A stretch of DNA of 64,000 nucleotides from Kitasatospora sp. MMS16-BH015 (GCF_002943525.1 NZ_CP025394.1:310001-374000), one strand, 5' to 3'; shown: positions 1 through 9,767, numbered from the stretch's first letter. The notes: generated by a model from the sequence alone, not told the origin. A program made the numbers and translations.

Positions 1-368
1 CGCACCAGCGGGAGTTGGTCCAGCTCCTGGAAGGCGCCGGAGTCCCGCCGCTTGGCGGCGGTGCCGCCGGCCAGCACCACCAGCGGCACCCCGGAGCTCT
101 GCGCCTCCAGCAGGCCGGTGACGGCGTTGGCCACCGCCGGGCCCTTGCCGACCACGCAGACGGCCGTCCGGCCGGCTTGCATCGCGTAGCCGGTGGCCAT
201 GAACAGCGCGCTACGCTGGTCGCGGCAGAGCAGCATCCGCACCGGTGCCTCCTGGAGCGCGTGCAGCGCGCCGAGGTCGTCGCCGGGCAGGCCGAACACG
301 GTGCTCACCCCTCGGTGCACCAGGGCGTCCACCACGGCGTGCCAGGGAGTGGGGTAGCTGATCTCCAC
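1..368 (-). CDS. Thiamine-diphosphate-dependent enzyme, N-terminal part (cut by window edge)
   Basis: The visible 122 residues match the N-terminal PYR domain of ThDP enzymes of the acetolactate synthase/decarboxylase/carboligase superfamily, which cleave or form C-C bonds next to a carbonyl. It starts VEISYPTPWHAVVDAL, then FGLPGD, the GYA helix and the VGKGPAVANA segment. The GTG start at 368 lies two bases after the TGA of the ligase-reductase gene, so translation is probably coupled. Oddity: aligned on GYA, the residue that is normally the cofactor-activating Glu reads Gln (in the string RDQRSALFMATGYA). The C-terminal cofactor-binding domain lies outside the window. The exact reaction is unknown. 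Given its neighbour, it may join an aldehyde to an acyl unit; that is inference. Confidence 0.8.
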   Translation of the reverse strand, partial: MEISYPTPWHAVVDALVHRGVSTVFGLPGDDLGALHALQEAPVRMLLCRDQRSALFMATGYAMQAGRTAVCVVGKGPAVANAVTGLLEAQSSGVPLVVLAGGTAAKRRDSGAFQELDQLPLV

Positions 369-370
369 GG

Positions 371-3025
371 TCAGACTCCGATTCCGTACTGGGCGACGGC
401 CTTGGAGAGCAGCAACGGCTCGGCGTTGCGCTTCCCTTGGTACGCCGCGTAGTTGGCCATCACGCCCCGGCCGCCGAACGCGTGGTTGCCGTTGTCCACG
501 TCCAGCAGCGTGCGGTTGACGGCGACGGTGTGCCGCTCGCGCAGCTTGGCCACCAGGGCCTCCTCGCTGCCGTAGACCATCGCGCCCATCGACCGCTCGG
601 CGAAGTACGGCGAGAACAGCAGCTTCTCCAGCTGCTCGGCGTCCTCGTAGACCACCACGTTGAACAGCGGGGAGAAGAACTCGCTGATGTCCAGCGGGTC
701 GTCGATGTCGCGCAGGAACACGGTCGGGGTGACCAGACCGGTCCGGAAGTCCACCTCGCCGCCGTGCACCACGTACTCCCGGTTGCGCAGCAGGAACTCG
801 GCGGTGGCGCGCAGCGCGGAGTCGTAGTGCAGGGCGCCGTAGTCGGCGTCCGGGTCGCGGTAGGCGCCGTGGCGCTGCTCGGCGAGGCGCTTGGTGAGGC
901 CGTGGACGAAGCGGTCCTGGACGGCGGCGTGCACGAAGAACACGTCCGGGCCGAAGCAGTCCTGCCCGGAGTTGTGCAGCCGGATCCGGATCGCGTCCTC
1001 CACGGCCCGCTCGCCGTCGGCCTCGGGGCCGACCACGAAGGGGTTGATGCCCTGGCCGAAGAAGAGCATCAGCTGGTCGCGGCGGAGCTTGCGGCGCAGG
1101 TCCTCGGCGTTGTTGTACGCGCCGGTGAAGACCACCACGTCGGCCTCGGCGGCCGGGCCGCTGACGAACTGGCGCTGGTTGAGCGTGGAGAGCTCGATCG
1201 GCAGGCCGTGCACGGGGGCGAAGAGCTCGTGCAGCCGGTGGGTCTGGGCGGCGACCTGGCTGGAGGCGCGCAGTGAGATCCGCTCGGTGAAGAGCGCGGG
1301 CACCACGGCGTGCAGCACGTAGGTGTAGAGGATGATGTTGGAGGACATGAAGCCGGCCAGCCGGCCGACCCGCTTGGGGCGGTTGCGGATCAGCTCGTCC
1401 ACCACCCCCTCCAGGGTGGCGATGGAGGCCTCGATCTCCTCGTCCACGGCCTTGCGGACGGAGATCTCGGTGAGGATCCCGGCCACCTCCTCGGGCTGCT
1501 CCTTGAGGAAGGCGATCATGTCGTGCACGGCCCGCACCCGGTCGGGCAGCGGCACCCCGGCCGAGACCAGCGCGGAGACCGGCACCACCGGCCGGGCGGC
1601 CCGGTCGCCGCTGGCCTCGCCGGCCAGGCGGCGCAGCTCCACCATGTCGGGCTTGCCGTTGGCATTCAGCGGGAACTGCTCGACCACCAGCACCTTGTTG
1701 GGCTGCTCGTAGGAGGGCAGCAGCGCGTCGATCTCGCGGCGCCACTGCTGGGCCCCGGCGCCGTCCGGGTCGGCCACCACGAAGACCAGCTGGCAGCCGC
1801 GCCGCTCGTCGTCCAGCGCGACGATCTTCACCGGCCGGCCGCAGGCCTCGGCCCGGCGCTCGATCGACTCGGGGTAGAGGGTGTGGCCCAGGCGGTGCAC
1901 CGCGTACTTGCGGCCCACCACGTAGAGGTTGCCCTTGGTGTCCCAGTAGCCGAGGTCCTGGGTGCGGTAGGCGCCGTCCCCGGAGCGGGCGATGCTGCCG
2001 TCCTCGGCCAGGTAGCCGACCATCATCGCGGGGCTGCGCACGATGATCTCGCCGGTGTTGCCGATCGGCACCGGGCGCCCGTCGGCGTCGACGATGGTCA
2101 CCTCCACGCCCGCCAGTGGCTGCCCGCAGCCGTCCGGGTTCTCCGGGCTGGCCAGCGCGATGTTGCCGGCCTCGTTGCTGCCGTAGCCGTCCAGCACCGG
2201 CAGGCCGAAGGTGGTGGCGAACCTGGCCGCGAAGGTGCTGCTCAGCGGCGCGCCGCCGACGCACCACAGGCGCACGGTGGTCAGCTCGACCAGCAGCTGC
2301 GGGCGGCGCTCGGTGAGGTTGAGGATGCTGTGCAGGGTGGACGGGGTGGCGTCCACCACCGTCGCGCCGTTCTCGAAGCCCAGCTTGAGCGCCTGGTCGA
2401 GCCGGTTGGTCGGGGTGACGATCAGCGTGCAGCCCAGTCGCCACCAGGTCAGCACCAGGGTGAGGCCGTAGAAGTGCGAGAACGGCACCAGCGGCAGCAT
2501 CACGTCGCTCGCTTGGTAGCCCATCCGCTCCCGGGAGCGCTCCAGGTCGTCGAGCAGCGCCCGGCCGGAGCGGACGATGCCCTTGGGCAGCCCGGTGGAG
2601 CCGGACGACCAGGTGATCAGGGCGTCGGTGCGGCCCTCCCACGCCGTGAAGTCGAGCTTCTCGTCGACGAGTTCGGGCTGCCTCGACTGCTCGGGGCCGA
2701 GCTCGATCGGCAGGGTCCGGGTGTGCGGGGCCACCGTCTCCGGCTCGCGGGAGACGGCCCACGGTGCCTTGGTCAGGGTGGCGGCCCGGGCGCACTCGAC
2801 GCCGGTCTGCCGGTCGTCGAGCAGCACGATCGACACGTCGAGGTGCATCAGCGCGAGCAGGGCGGTCACCATGGACGGCGAGTTGTCGGTCTTGAGCAGC
2901 ACGCGCTCGCCGGCTCTGACGCCGGTCTCGCGCAGCACGGCCGCGAGTCTGAGCGCGTCGGCGGTCAGCTCCTGCGCCGTCCGCACGCCGGTGGCGGTGA
3001 CCAGACTCGCCTGGGGAAGTTCCAC
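371..3025 (-). CDS. Acyl-adenylating ligase fused to aldehyde-dehydrogenase-type reductase
   Basis: This 884-residue protein has two catalytic parts. Residues about 1-465 are a class I adenylate-forming enzyme: A3 loop SSGSTGLPKG near 140-149, A5 YGSNEAGN, A7 TQDLGY, and the A10 lysine in NANGKPD. Residues about 490-884 are an aldehyde-dehydrogenase fold with the nucleophile Cys690 in NSGQDCFG. The usual general-base Glu of oxidising ALDHs (in ELGGK) is not seen; the equivalent stretch reads FFGQGINP. That is the pattern of acylating reductases that work on acyl thioesters or adenylates. No carrier-protein DSL motif lies between the halves. Together they suggest reduction of a carboxylic acid to an aldehyde (inference). 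The GTG start at 3025 follows GAGGAGA. It is encoded after the MMPL gene and just before the ThDP enzyme. Confidence 0.85.
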   Translation of the reverse strand: MELPQASLVTATGVRTAQELTADALRLAAVLRETGVRAGERVLLKTDNSPSMVTALLALMHLDVSIVLLDDRQTGVECARAATLTKAPWAVSREPETVAPHTRTLPIELGPEQSRQPELVDEKLDFTAWEGRTDALITWSSGSTGLPKGIVRSGRALLDDLERSRERMGYQASDVMLPLVPFSHFYGLTLVLTWWRLGCTLIVTPTNRLDQALKLGFENGATVVDATPSTLHSILNLTERRPQLLVELTTVRLWCVGGAPLSSTFAARFATTFGLPVLDGYGSNEAGNIALASPENPDGCGQPLAGVEVTIVDADGRPVPIGNTGEIIVRSPAMMVGYLAEDGSIARSGDGAYRTQDLGYWDTKGNLYVVGRKYAVHRLGHTLYPESIERRAEACGRPVKIVALDDERRGCQLVFVVADPDGAGAQQWRREIDALLPSYEQPNKVLVVEQFPLNANGKPDMVELRRLAGEASGDRAARPVVPVSALVSAGVPLPDRVRAVHDMIAFLKEQPEEVAGILTEISVRKAVDEEIEASIATLEGVVDELIRNRPKRVGRLAGFMSSNIILYTYVLHAVVPALFTERISLRASSQVAAQTHRLHELFAPVHGLPIELSTLNQRQFVSGPAAEADVVVFTGAYNNAEDLRRKLRRDQLMLFFGQGINPFVVGPEADGERAVEDAIRIRLHNSGQDCFGPDVFFVHAAVQDRFVHGLTKRLAEQRHGAYRDPDADYGALHYDSALRATAEFLLRNREYVVHGGEVDFRTGLVTPTVFLRDIDDPLDISEFFSPLFNVVVYEDAEQLEKLLFSPYFAERSMGAMVYGSEEALVAKLRERHTVAVNRTLLDVDNGNHAFGGRGVMANYAAYQGKRNAEPLLLSKAVAQYGIGV

Positions 3026-3095
3026 GATCTCTCCTCGGTCGTCGTTCTGAGCACGTCGTTACTGAGGGTTGTCGTTCCTGTTGCCGTTACCGGGG

Positions 3096-5261
3096 TCAGT
3101 GCTCTCCCACGGCTCCCGAGATCCGCTCGGTGAGGCGCTTCACCGGCCCCGGCGCCCACCAGGCGGCGGCACCGAAGACCTGGAGGAAGGCGGGCACCAG
3201 CACCCCGCGCACCAGCACCGCGTCGAGGATCACCGCGAGCCCGGTGCCGAGGCCGAACAGCTTGGCCAGCGAGACGCCGGAGATGGCGGTCGAGAAGAAC
3301 GAGACCGCGAGGATCGCGGCGGCGGCGGTGATGATCGGCCCGCTGCCGCCGAGGCCCTCCCGCACGCTGAGGTACGGGTCTCCGCTCGCCCGGTAGCGTT
3401 CCTTGATCCGCGAGAGCACGAACATCTCGTAGTCCATCGAGAGCGCGTACGCGATGCAGAGCAGCAGCACCGGGATGGTCACCGCGATGGGCGCCGGGGT
3501 GACGCCGAACAGGCTCGCCAGGTGCCCGGACTGGAACACCCAGACCATCGCCCCGAGCACCGCGCCGAGCCCCAGCGTGTTGAACACCACGGCCTTGAGC
3601 GGCAGCAGCACGCTGCCCGTGGCCAGGCAGAGCAGCACCAGGGTGAGCAGGGTGGCCAGGCCGATGCCGAGCGGCAACCGGTCGCCGATCGAGGCTGTCA
3701 CGTCGAGGTACTGCGCGGGCAGCCCGCCGGCGAACACCCGGTGACCACCGGGCACCGCGACCGCGCGCACCTGCTTGACCAGCTGCTCGCCGGCCGGGGA
3801 GTACGGCACCACGTCGTGGTCGACCACCAGCAGGGTGGCCGCACCGGCCGTCAGGTCCGGGCCCGCCGGGGCGGTCCGGCTGCCGTGCTCGTACCGCCCG
3901 GCGGCGCTGGTCACCGCCGTCACGTGCGGCACGGCGGAGAGCCGGGCCGCGTACTCGGCCAGCCCCTCGCCGCCCGGCCAGTCCGGGCCGACCAGCGAGA
4001 GCGTGCCGGCCACGTCGCCGGGGAAGTGGCCGCGTGCCTGCTCGGCCACCACCCTGCTCTCCGAGCCCTGGGGCAGCGCCCGCTCGTCCGGCACCCCGAA
4101 CTGCGCCTTGGCCAGCGGCCAGGCCATCGCCAGCAGCAGCGCCACCACCAGCCCGCCGGTCAGCCAGGACCGCCGCATGGTGGCCCCCGCGATCCGGCCC
4201 CAGCGGCGGTCCGCCACCTCCGGCTGCTCCTTGGCCCGCCCGGCCAGGCTCCACCTGTCGATCCGGTCGCCGACCAGCAGCAGCGCGGCCGGCAGCGGGA
4301 GCAGCGCGCAGAGCACCGTGATGACCACCACGGCCACGCCGGTGTAGGCGAAGGAGCTCAGGAAGTACTGCTTGAACACCAGCAGGGTGCTGAGCACCGC
4401 CGCCACGATCGCCCCGCTGAAGACCACGGTGCGCCCGGCCGTGCGCAGCGTGGCGGTCAGCGCCTGCGGCCCCGGCAGCCCGCCGGCCCGTTCCTCCCGG
4501 TAGCGCGAGACGATCAGCAGGCTGTAGTCCACCGCCAGGCCGAGGCCGAGCGCCGAGGTCAGGTTGACCGCGAAGACCGAGACGGAGGTGAGCCGGCCCA
4601 GTCCGTGGAGCACGGCCAGCGAGCCGGAGATCGACAGCAGGCCGATGAACAGCGGCAGCAGCGCGGCCAGTACGCCCCGGAAGACGAAGAACAGCAGGAT
4701 CAGGGTCAGTGGCAGGGCGACCGCCTCGGAGAGCGCGAGGTCGTTGTCGGTCTGGTCGGTGAGGTCGTTGGTCACCTGGGCCACCCCGCCGAACCTCACC
4801 GTCAACGGCCCGCTCTCCTCGGCCAGTCGCTCGTGCAGGCGGGTGGTGGCCTTGGCCACGGCGTCCTCGTCACCGTTCACGTTCACGGTGGTCAGCGCGC
4901 TGTGGCCGTCCGCCGAGCGCAGGCTCGGGTCGGCCGCGGTGAAGTAGCTGGCCACCAGATGGACCCCCGGCTCGCCGGCCAAGGTGGCCAGCAGGTGCTT
5001 GCCGGCCTCAGCGGCCTGCGGGTCGTCCACCGTGCCCTGCTGGTTCTGCACCAGCAGCACCAAGTTCGCCTGCCCGGACGGGAATTCGGCCGCCAGCAGC
5101 CGGGCCGCCTGGGCCGAATCCGAGGCCGGGTCGTCGAACCCGCCGCTCTTCATCGCCCCGGAGGCCCCGCCCGCCAGCACTCCGCTCAGCACCAGCAGCA
5201 CCAGGCTGACCCAGAGCACCAGGCGCGACCTGCGCAGCGCCAACGGCGGTTTCGAACCCAC
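3096..5261 (-). CDS. MMPL/RND-family transporter
   Basis: This 721-residue inner-membrane protein has the duplicated MMPL layout. Each half has one N-terminal membrane helix, a large extracytoplasmic domain, and a bundle of about five helices. The paired helix-4 motifs carrying the proton-relay Asp are visible as GLGLAVDYSLLIVSRYREE in the first half and ALSMDYEMFVLSRIKER in the second. Family members export lipids and lipid-like metabolites using the proton gradient. Its place between the PKS and the ligase-reductase, all on one strand with short gaps, makes it the likely exporter of the cluster product. The start is GTG at 5261 behind GAGGGAGC. It could instead give resistance to the product. 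Confidence 0.93.
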   Translation of the reverse strand: MGSKPPLALRRSRLVLWVSLVLLVLSGVLAGGASGAMKSGGFDDPASDSAQAARLLAAEFPSGQANLVLLVQNQQGTVDDPQAAEAGKHLLATLAGEPGVHLVASYFTAADPSLRSADGHSALTTVNVNGDEDAVAKATTRLHERLAEESGPLTVRFGGVAQVTNDLTDQTDNDLALSEAVALPLTLILLFFVFRGVLAALLPLFIGLLSISGSLAVLHGLGRLTSVSVFAVNLTSALGLGLAVDYSLLIVSRYREERAGGLPGPQALTATLRTAGRTVVFSGAIVAAVLSTLLVFKQYFLSSFAYTGVAVVVITVLCALLPLPAALLLVGDRIDRWSLAGRAKEQPEVADRRWGRIAGATMRRSWLTGGLVVALLLAMAWPLAKAQFGVPDERALPQGSESRVVAEQARGHFPGDVAGTLSLVGPDWPGGEGLAEYAARLSAVPHVTAVTSAAGRYEHGSRTAPAGPDLTAGAATLLVVDHDVVPYSPAGEQLVKQVRAVAVPGGHRVFAGGLPAQYLDVTASIGDRLPLGIGLATLLTLVLLCLATGSVLLPLKAVVFNTLGLGAVLGAMVWVFQSGHLASLFGVTPAPIAVTIPVLLLCIAYALSMDYEMFVLSRIKERYRASGDPYLSVREGLGGSGPIITAAAAILAVSFFSTAISGVSLAKLFGLGTGLAVILDAVLVRGVLVPAFLQVFGAAAWWAPGPVKRLTERISGAVGEH

Positions 5262-5303
5262 GGCAACCAGCTCCCTCTTCCTCGTGGCGGTCTTAATCCA
5301 GCG

Positions 5304-8300
5304 TCAGTTGGCGGCGCGCAGGCGCCGCAGCTCCTCGGCGACCACCGCCACCGAGGTGCGGATCTGCTCCTCGGTGTGCTCGGAGGTGATGAAGAAGCGC
5401 AGCCGCGCCTCGGCCTCCGGCACGGCGGGGTACATGATCGGGTTCACACTGATCCCCCGGTCGAACAGCGCCTCGGCCAGCTTCAGCGTCAGCACCGAAT
5501 CGCCGACCACACAGGGCACCACGGGCGAGCCGGAGCTCGGCCCGGTGTCCAGGCCGGCCGCCCGGGCCTCGGCCAGGAAGAGCTCGGCGTTGGCCCGCAG
5601 CCGCTCCAGCCGCTCGGGCTCGTCCCGCATCAGCCGGATGGCGGCCAGCGCGGCGGCGGTGTTCGGCGGCGTCATGCCGACGCTGTAGACGAACCCCGGC
5701 ACGCTGTACTTCAGGTAGCGCACCACGGCCTCCGAGCCGCCGACGTAACCGCCGCAGCTGGAGAGCGACTTGGAGAGCGTGCCGGCCCAGAGGTCGACCT
5801 TGGAGCGGTCCACCCCGAAGTGGTCGCCGACCCCGCCGCCGTTCTTGCCGATGGTGCCGATGCTGTGCGCCTCGTCCACCAGCACCAGCGCGCCGTGTCT
5901 CTCCTTGACCTCGATCAGCTTCGGCAGGTCGACCAGGTCGCCGTCCATGCTGTACACGCCCTCGACCACGATCAGCGCCCGGCGGCACTGCGCCCGGGCC
6001 CGGGTGAGCAGCTCGTCCAGGGCCCGCATGTCGTTGTGCGGGAAGGGCAGTCGGCGGGCACCCGAGAGCTTGCAGCCCTGCAGGATGCTGTCGTGCGCGA
6101 GCTCGTCGTGCACCACCAGGTCGCCCGGCCCGAGCAGGTGCCCGATCACCGAGACGTTGGTCGCGTGCCCGCTCACCATGACGATCGCGTCCTCGGTGCC
6201 CAGCAGCGTGGCGAGCTCCCCCTCCAACTCCCGGTGCACCGGCCGGTCCCCGGAGAGGAACCGGCTGGCCGACACCGAACTCCCGTACGCGTCCAGCGCC
6301 TTGGTGACGGCCTCCTTGACCGCCGGGTGCCCGGACAGACCCAGGTAGTTGTAGCTGGAGAAGCAGACCAGCTCGCGCCCCTCGATCCGGGTGTTGGCCG
6401 TCGCCGTGCCCTCGTGCAGCAGGAAGTACGGGTTCCGGGTGCCGGGTTCGTCTATCTGCGCGGCCAGCGCCCGCGCCTCGGGGAAGTCCTCGATCCGGCT
6501 CTCCTGCACCACCGCCCCGGCCGCAGCCGCGGTCGGCACCTCCACCGGCGCCACCTCGACGCCCAGCAGCTTCGCGAGGGTGTCCACCATCTCCCGCACG
6601 GTCGGCCTCGGCGCGATCGTGCCGGGCACCAGCTTGCCCGCGAGCTGCGGCCAGCTCCGCTGCACCGACCCCAGCAGCTCGGTCAGCATCAGCGAGTCGA
6701 AGCCGAGCTCCTGGACCACCAGGCTGTCCTCGTGCAGCTGCTCCACCGGGAAGGCGCTGATCCGCGCGATGTGGCCGAGCACGGCACTGCGGATGGCAGC
6801 CCGCTCACCGGCCCCCGGCACAGCGGAGGCCGGCGGCGCAGCCGGTGCCGGCGCGCCACCAGCCGGCGCCACTACGGCCGTCTGCCCGGTGGCCGCCGGC
6901 GCGGCAGCGCCCGGCACCGCCGCCACGGCCGTGGCCGGTATCGCGCCCGCCGGCGCCGCCTCGGCCACGCCGAGGCTCCGCAGGATCGCGAGCTGCTCGC
7001 GCATCAGGGATACGACCTCGTTCACGGCTTGCTCCTTCACGTGCACGGGGGTTTGCGGCAGCTCGGGCGCGGGCTCGACCACCGGGCCGGGTGCAGCCCG
7101 CACCACCTGCGGGTCGACCCAGTACCGGCGGGTCCGCAGCGGCGACGGCGGCAGCGAGAGCAGCCGGGGCCGGGTCTCGTACAGCGGGGTCAGGTCCACC
7201 GGCAGGCCGAGCACCGCAAGCTGCCCGAGGCCGGCCAGGAAGGTCCGGGCCTCGTCGGGGGCATCGCCGGAGAGGGCGACGTAGTGGGCGCCCTCCACCT
7301 CCCGCAGGTTCTGCCGGGTGTTGGAGAGCAGGCCACGCCCACCGGCCAGTTGGACGAAGATCCGGGCCCCCGCCGCACCGGCGGCCGCTGCCGCCTCGGC
7401 GTACCGCACCGGCGCCAGCGCGTGCTCGGCCCACAGCTCCCGGATCCGCTCCGGGTCACTGCACTCGGCGCCGCTGACCGAGGAGACGAAGGTCAAGGAG
7501 GGGGCGGTCAGCGGAGTGCCGGCCAGGTCGGCGGTGATGCCGGCCCGGGTGCCGGCGAGCAGCGGCGAGTGGAAGGCGTTGGAGACTTCCAGGCGCAGGG
7601 TGCCGATGCCCTCGGCGGCGCAGCGGCGGGCGGTCTCGGCGAGCCCGCCGGGAGTGCCGCTGACCACCGTCTGGCCCGCGTGGTTCCAGCAGCTGGCCCA
7701 GGCGCCCTCGACGCCACCGAGCAGCGCCTCGACCCGCTCGGCCCCGGCCCGGACGGCCAGCATGCCGCCGTGGCCCTCGGATTCGGCGACCCGCATCCGG
7801 CGGCCCCGGGTGGCCAGCAGCGCGACGGCCGCCCGGTCCTCGATCGCCCCGGCCACGGCGGCGGCCGGGAACTCGCCCACGCTGTGGCCGAGGGTCAGAT
7901 CGGCCCGCACCCCGCACTCCTCGACCAGCCGGGCCACCGAGAGCCCGAGCAGGCCGAGCGCGGGCTGGCAGACGTCGGTGCCGGTCAGCCGGGCCCGGCC
8001 CGCCTCGGTCGCCGCCTCGGGGCCGTACACCGCCTCCAGCGCGGAGAAGCCGGCCTGCTCGCGCAGCACCCCGTCCAGCGCCTCGGCCCGCTCGCGCAGC
8101 GGGGCGAACCGCTCGTACAGGTCGCCCAGCATGCCGGGCCGCTGGCTGCCCTGGCCGGGGAAGAGGAAGGCCACCGACCGCTTCTTGACCGGCAGCGGCG
8201 CCTTGCCCGCGTACCCGGCCGCGCCCAACACACCCAACTTACGCTCAGCCAGCAGCATTTGAGCCTGCCTCAGCTTCTCCCGCAGCTCGTCGAACCCGGC

Positions 8301-9767
8301 CGCCACCACCGCCAGCCGGGCCGGCAGCGGCGCACGCTGCGCCAGCGTCCAGGCCAACTCCTGGAGTGTCGCCTCGGGTTGGCGCTCCAGCTCGGCGAGC
8401 ACCTGCCCGAGGTGCTCGGCCAGCAGCGCGGGCGTACCGGCCGACAGCAGGAACAGCTCCGGCCGCACCACCTCCGCCACCGGCGCCACCGGCGGCGCGT
8501 CCTCCAGCACCACGTGCACATTGGTGCCGCCGAAGCCGAAGCTGTTCACCCCGGCCCGACGAGGCGCCCCCTCGGCGGGCCAGGGCACCGGGGTCTCGGC
8601 GATCCGCAGCCCGGCCTCGGCCAGGCCGACCGCCGGGTCCACCTCGGTCTCGGGCTGGGGCACGACGGTGCCGTGGTGCAGCACCAGGGCGGCCTTGATC
8701 AGCCCGGCCATCCCGGCCGCGCTCAGCCCGTGCCCGATCATGCTCTTGACGGAGGACAGATACGCCTCGCCCCGGTCCTCCCCGGTGCTCCGGACGGCCT
8801 TGATCGCCTCCAGCTCGGTCCGGTCGCCGACCACCGTCGCCGTGCCGTGCGCCTCGAGGAAGCCGACCGACCCGAGCGTGCAGTCGGCATCGGCGTAGGC
8901 CCGCCGCAGCGCCACCTCCTGGCCCTCCTGACGGGGCGTCATCGGCCCGTCGGTAGTGCCGTCGTTGGAGGCGCCGACCCCGCGCACCACGGCGTAGATC
9001 CGGTCACCGGCGGCCAGCGCCTCCTCCAGCGGCCGGAGCACCACGACCCCGACGCCCTCGCCGAGCACGAACCCGTCGGCCCGCCGGTCGAAGGGCCGGC
9101 AGACGCCGGCCTGGGAGAGCGCGCCGACCTTGGCGAAGCCGACCAGGCCGTTGGGTGCGAGCGCCAGGTAGGCGCCGCCGACCACGGCCTCCCGGCAGTG
9201 GCCGGCCCGCAGGTGGGTGACGGCCTCGTAGAGCGCGACCAGGCTGGAGGAGCAGGCGGCGTCCACGGTGAAGCTGGGCCCGCCGAGGTCGTAGTACTGG
9301 CTGACCGTGGCGGCGGCCATGTTGAGCAGGGTGCCGGGCACCGCGAAGGGCTGGATCTGCTTGAGGTCGGGGGTGAACTCGGCGTACTCGGCGCTGCTCA
9401 TCGCGAAGAAGACGCCGGTGGTCGCGCGGTCGAACGGACGGCGCTCCCAGCCGGCGTCCTGCAGGGCCTCGCGGGAGACCTGGAGCAGCAGCCGGTGCTG
9501 CGGGTCCATGTTCTGCACCCGGCGCGGGGACATCCGGAAGTGCGCGGCGTCGAACTGGTCGACGCCCTCGATCACCGCGATCCGGTCGGTGTAGGAGCCT
9601 TTGGCGCCCCGCAAGTCGGTCGGGTCAAAGTACTCGGCGTGGTCCCACCGCTCCGGGGGCACCGAGCGGAACTGCCGTTGCCCGCCGAGCAGCAACCGCC
9701 AGTACTCCTGGGGGTTCTGCGCACCGGGGAAGCGGCAGCCCATTCCTACGATCGCGATGTCGCGCAC
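5304..9767 (-). CDS. Polyketide synthase module KS-AT-ACP fused to alpha-oxoamine synthase
   Basis: From the GTG at 9767 (behind GTGAGGAAT) the protein has 1487 residues. Domains in order are as follows. KS about 1-425 has Cys172 in DAACSSS, His307 in EAHGTAT and His346 in KSMIGHG. AT about 530-830 has GHSVG with Ser629 and an NAFHS motif pointing to malonyl-CoA. A Pro/Ala-rich linker follows. ACP about 990-1065 has Ser1025 in LGFDSL. A PLP alpha-oxoamine synthase, about 1110-1487, has VDEAHS and Lys1333 in GTLSKS. There are no built-in KR, DH or ER domains. The last domain should release the beta-ketoacyl chain by decarboxylative condensation with an amino acid, as in RedL of prodiginine synthesis. 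FabI and FabG nearby could supply reductions. An in-frame start at 9869 would add 34 residues without recognisable sequence. Confidence 0.92.
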   Translation of the reverse strand: MRDIAIVGMGCRFPGAQNPQEYWRLLLGGQRQFRSVPPERWDHAEYFDPTDLRGAKGSYTDRIAVIEGVDQFDAAHFRMSPRRVQNMDPQHRLLLQVSREALQDAGWERRPFDRATTGVFFAMSSAEYAEFTPDLKQIQPFAVPGTLLNMAAATVSQYYDLGGPSFTVDAACSSSLVALYEAVTHLRAGHCREAVVGGAYLALAPNGLVGFAKVGALSQAGVCRPFDRRADGFVLGEGVGVVVLRPLEEALAAGDRIYAVVRGVGASNDGTTDGPMTPRQEGQEVALRRAYADADCTLGSVGFLEAHGTATVVGDRTELEAIKAVRSTGEDRGEAYLSSVKSMIGHGLSAAGMAGLIKAALVLHHGTVVPQPETEVDPAVGLAEAGLRIAETPVPWPAEGAPRRAGVNSFGFGGTNVHVVLEDAPPVAPVAEVVRPELFLLSAGTPALLAEHLGQVLAELERQPEATLQELAWTLAQRAPLPARLAVVAAGFDELREKLRQAQMLLAERKLGVLGAAGYAGKAPLPVKKRSVAFLFPGQGSQRPGMLGDLYERFAPLRERAEALDGVLREQAGFSALEAVYGPEAATEAGRARLTGTDVCQPALGLLGLSVARLVEECGVRADLTLGHSVGEFPAAAVAGAIEDRAAVALLATRGRRMRVAESEGHGGMLAVRAGAERVEALLGGVEGAWASCWNHAGQTVVSGTPGGLAETARRCAAEGIGTLRLEVSNAFHSPLLAGTRAGITADLAGTPLTAPSLTFVSSVSGAECSDPERIRELWAEHALAPVRYAEAAAAAGAAGARIFVQLAGGRGLLSNTRQNLREVEGAHYVALSGDAPDEARTFLAGLGQLAVLGLPVDLTPLYETRPRLLSLPPSPLRTRRYWVDPQVVRAAPGPVVEPAPELPQTPVHVKEQAVNEVVSLMREQLAILRSLGVAEAAPAGAIPATAVAAVPGAAAPAATGQTAVVAPAGGAPAPAAPPASAVPGAGERAAIRSAVLGHIARISAFPVEQLHEDSLVVQELGFDSLMLTELLGSVQRSWPQLAGKLVPGTIAPRPTVREMVDTLAKLLGVEVAPVEVPTAAAAGAVVQESRIEDFPEARALAAQIDEPGTRNPYFLLHEGTATANTRIEGRELVCFSSYNYLGLSGHPAVKEAVTKALDAYGSSVSASRFLSGDRPVHRELEGELATLLGTEDAIVMVSGHATNVSVIGHLLGPGDLVVHDELAHDSILQGCKLSGARRLPFPHNDMRALDELLTRARAQCRRALIVVEGVYSMDGDLVDLPKLIEVKERHGALVLVDEAHSIGTIGKNGGGVGDHFGVDRSKVDLWAGTLSKSLSSCGGYVGGSEAVVRYLKYSVPGFVYSVGMTPPNTAAALAAIRLMRDEPERLERLRANAELFLAEARAAGLDTGPSSGSPVVPCVVGDSVLTLKLAEALFDRGISVNPIMYPAVPEAEARLRFFITSEHTEEQIRTSVAVVAEELRRLRAAN

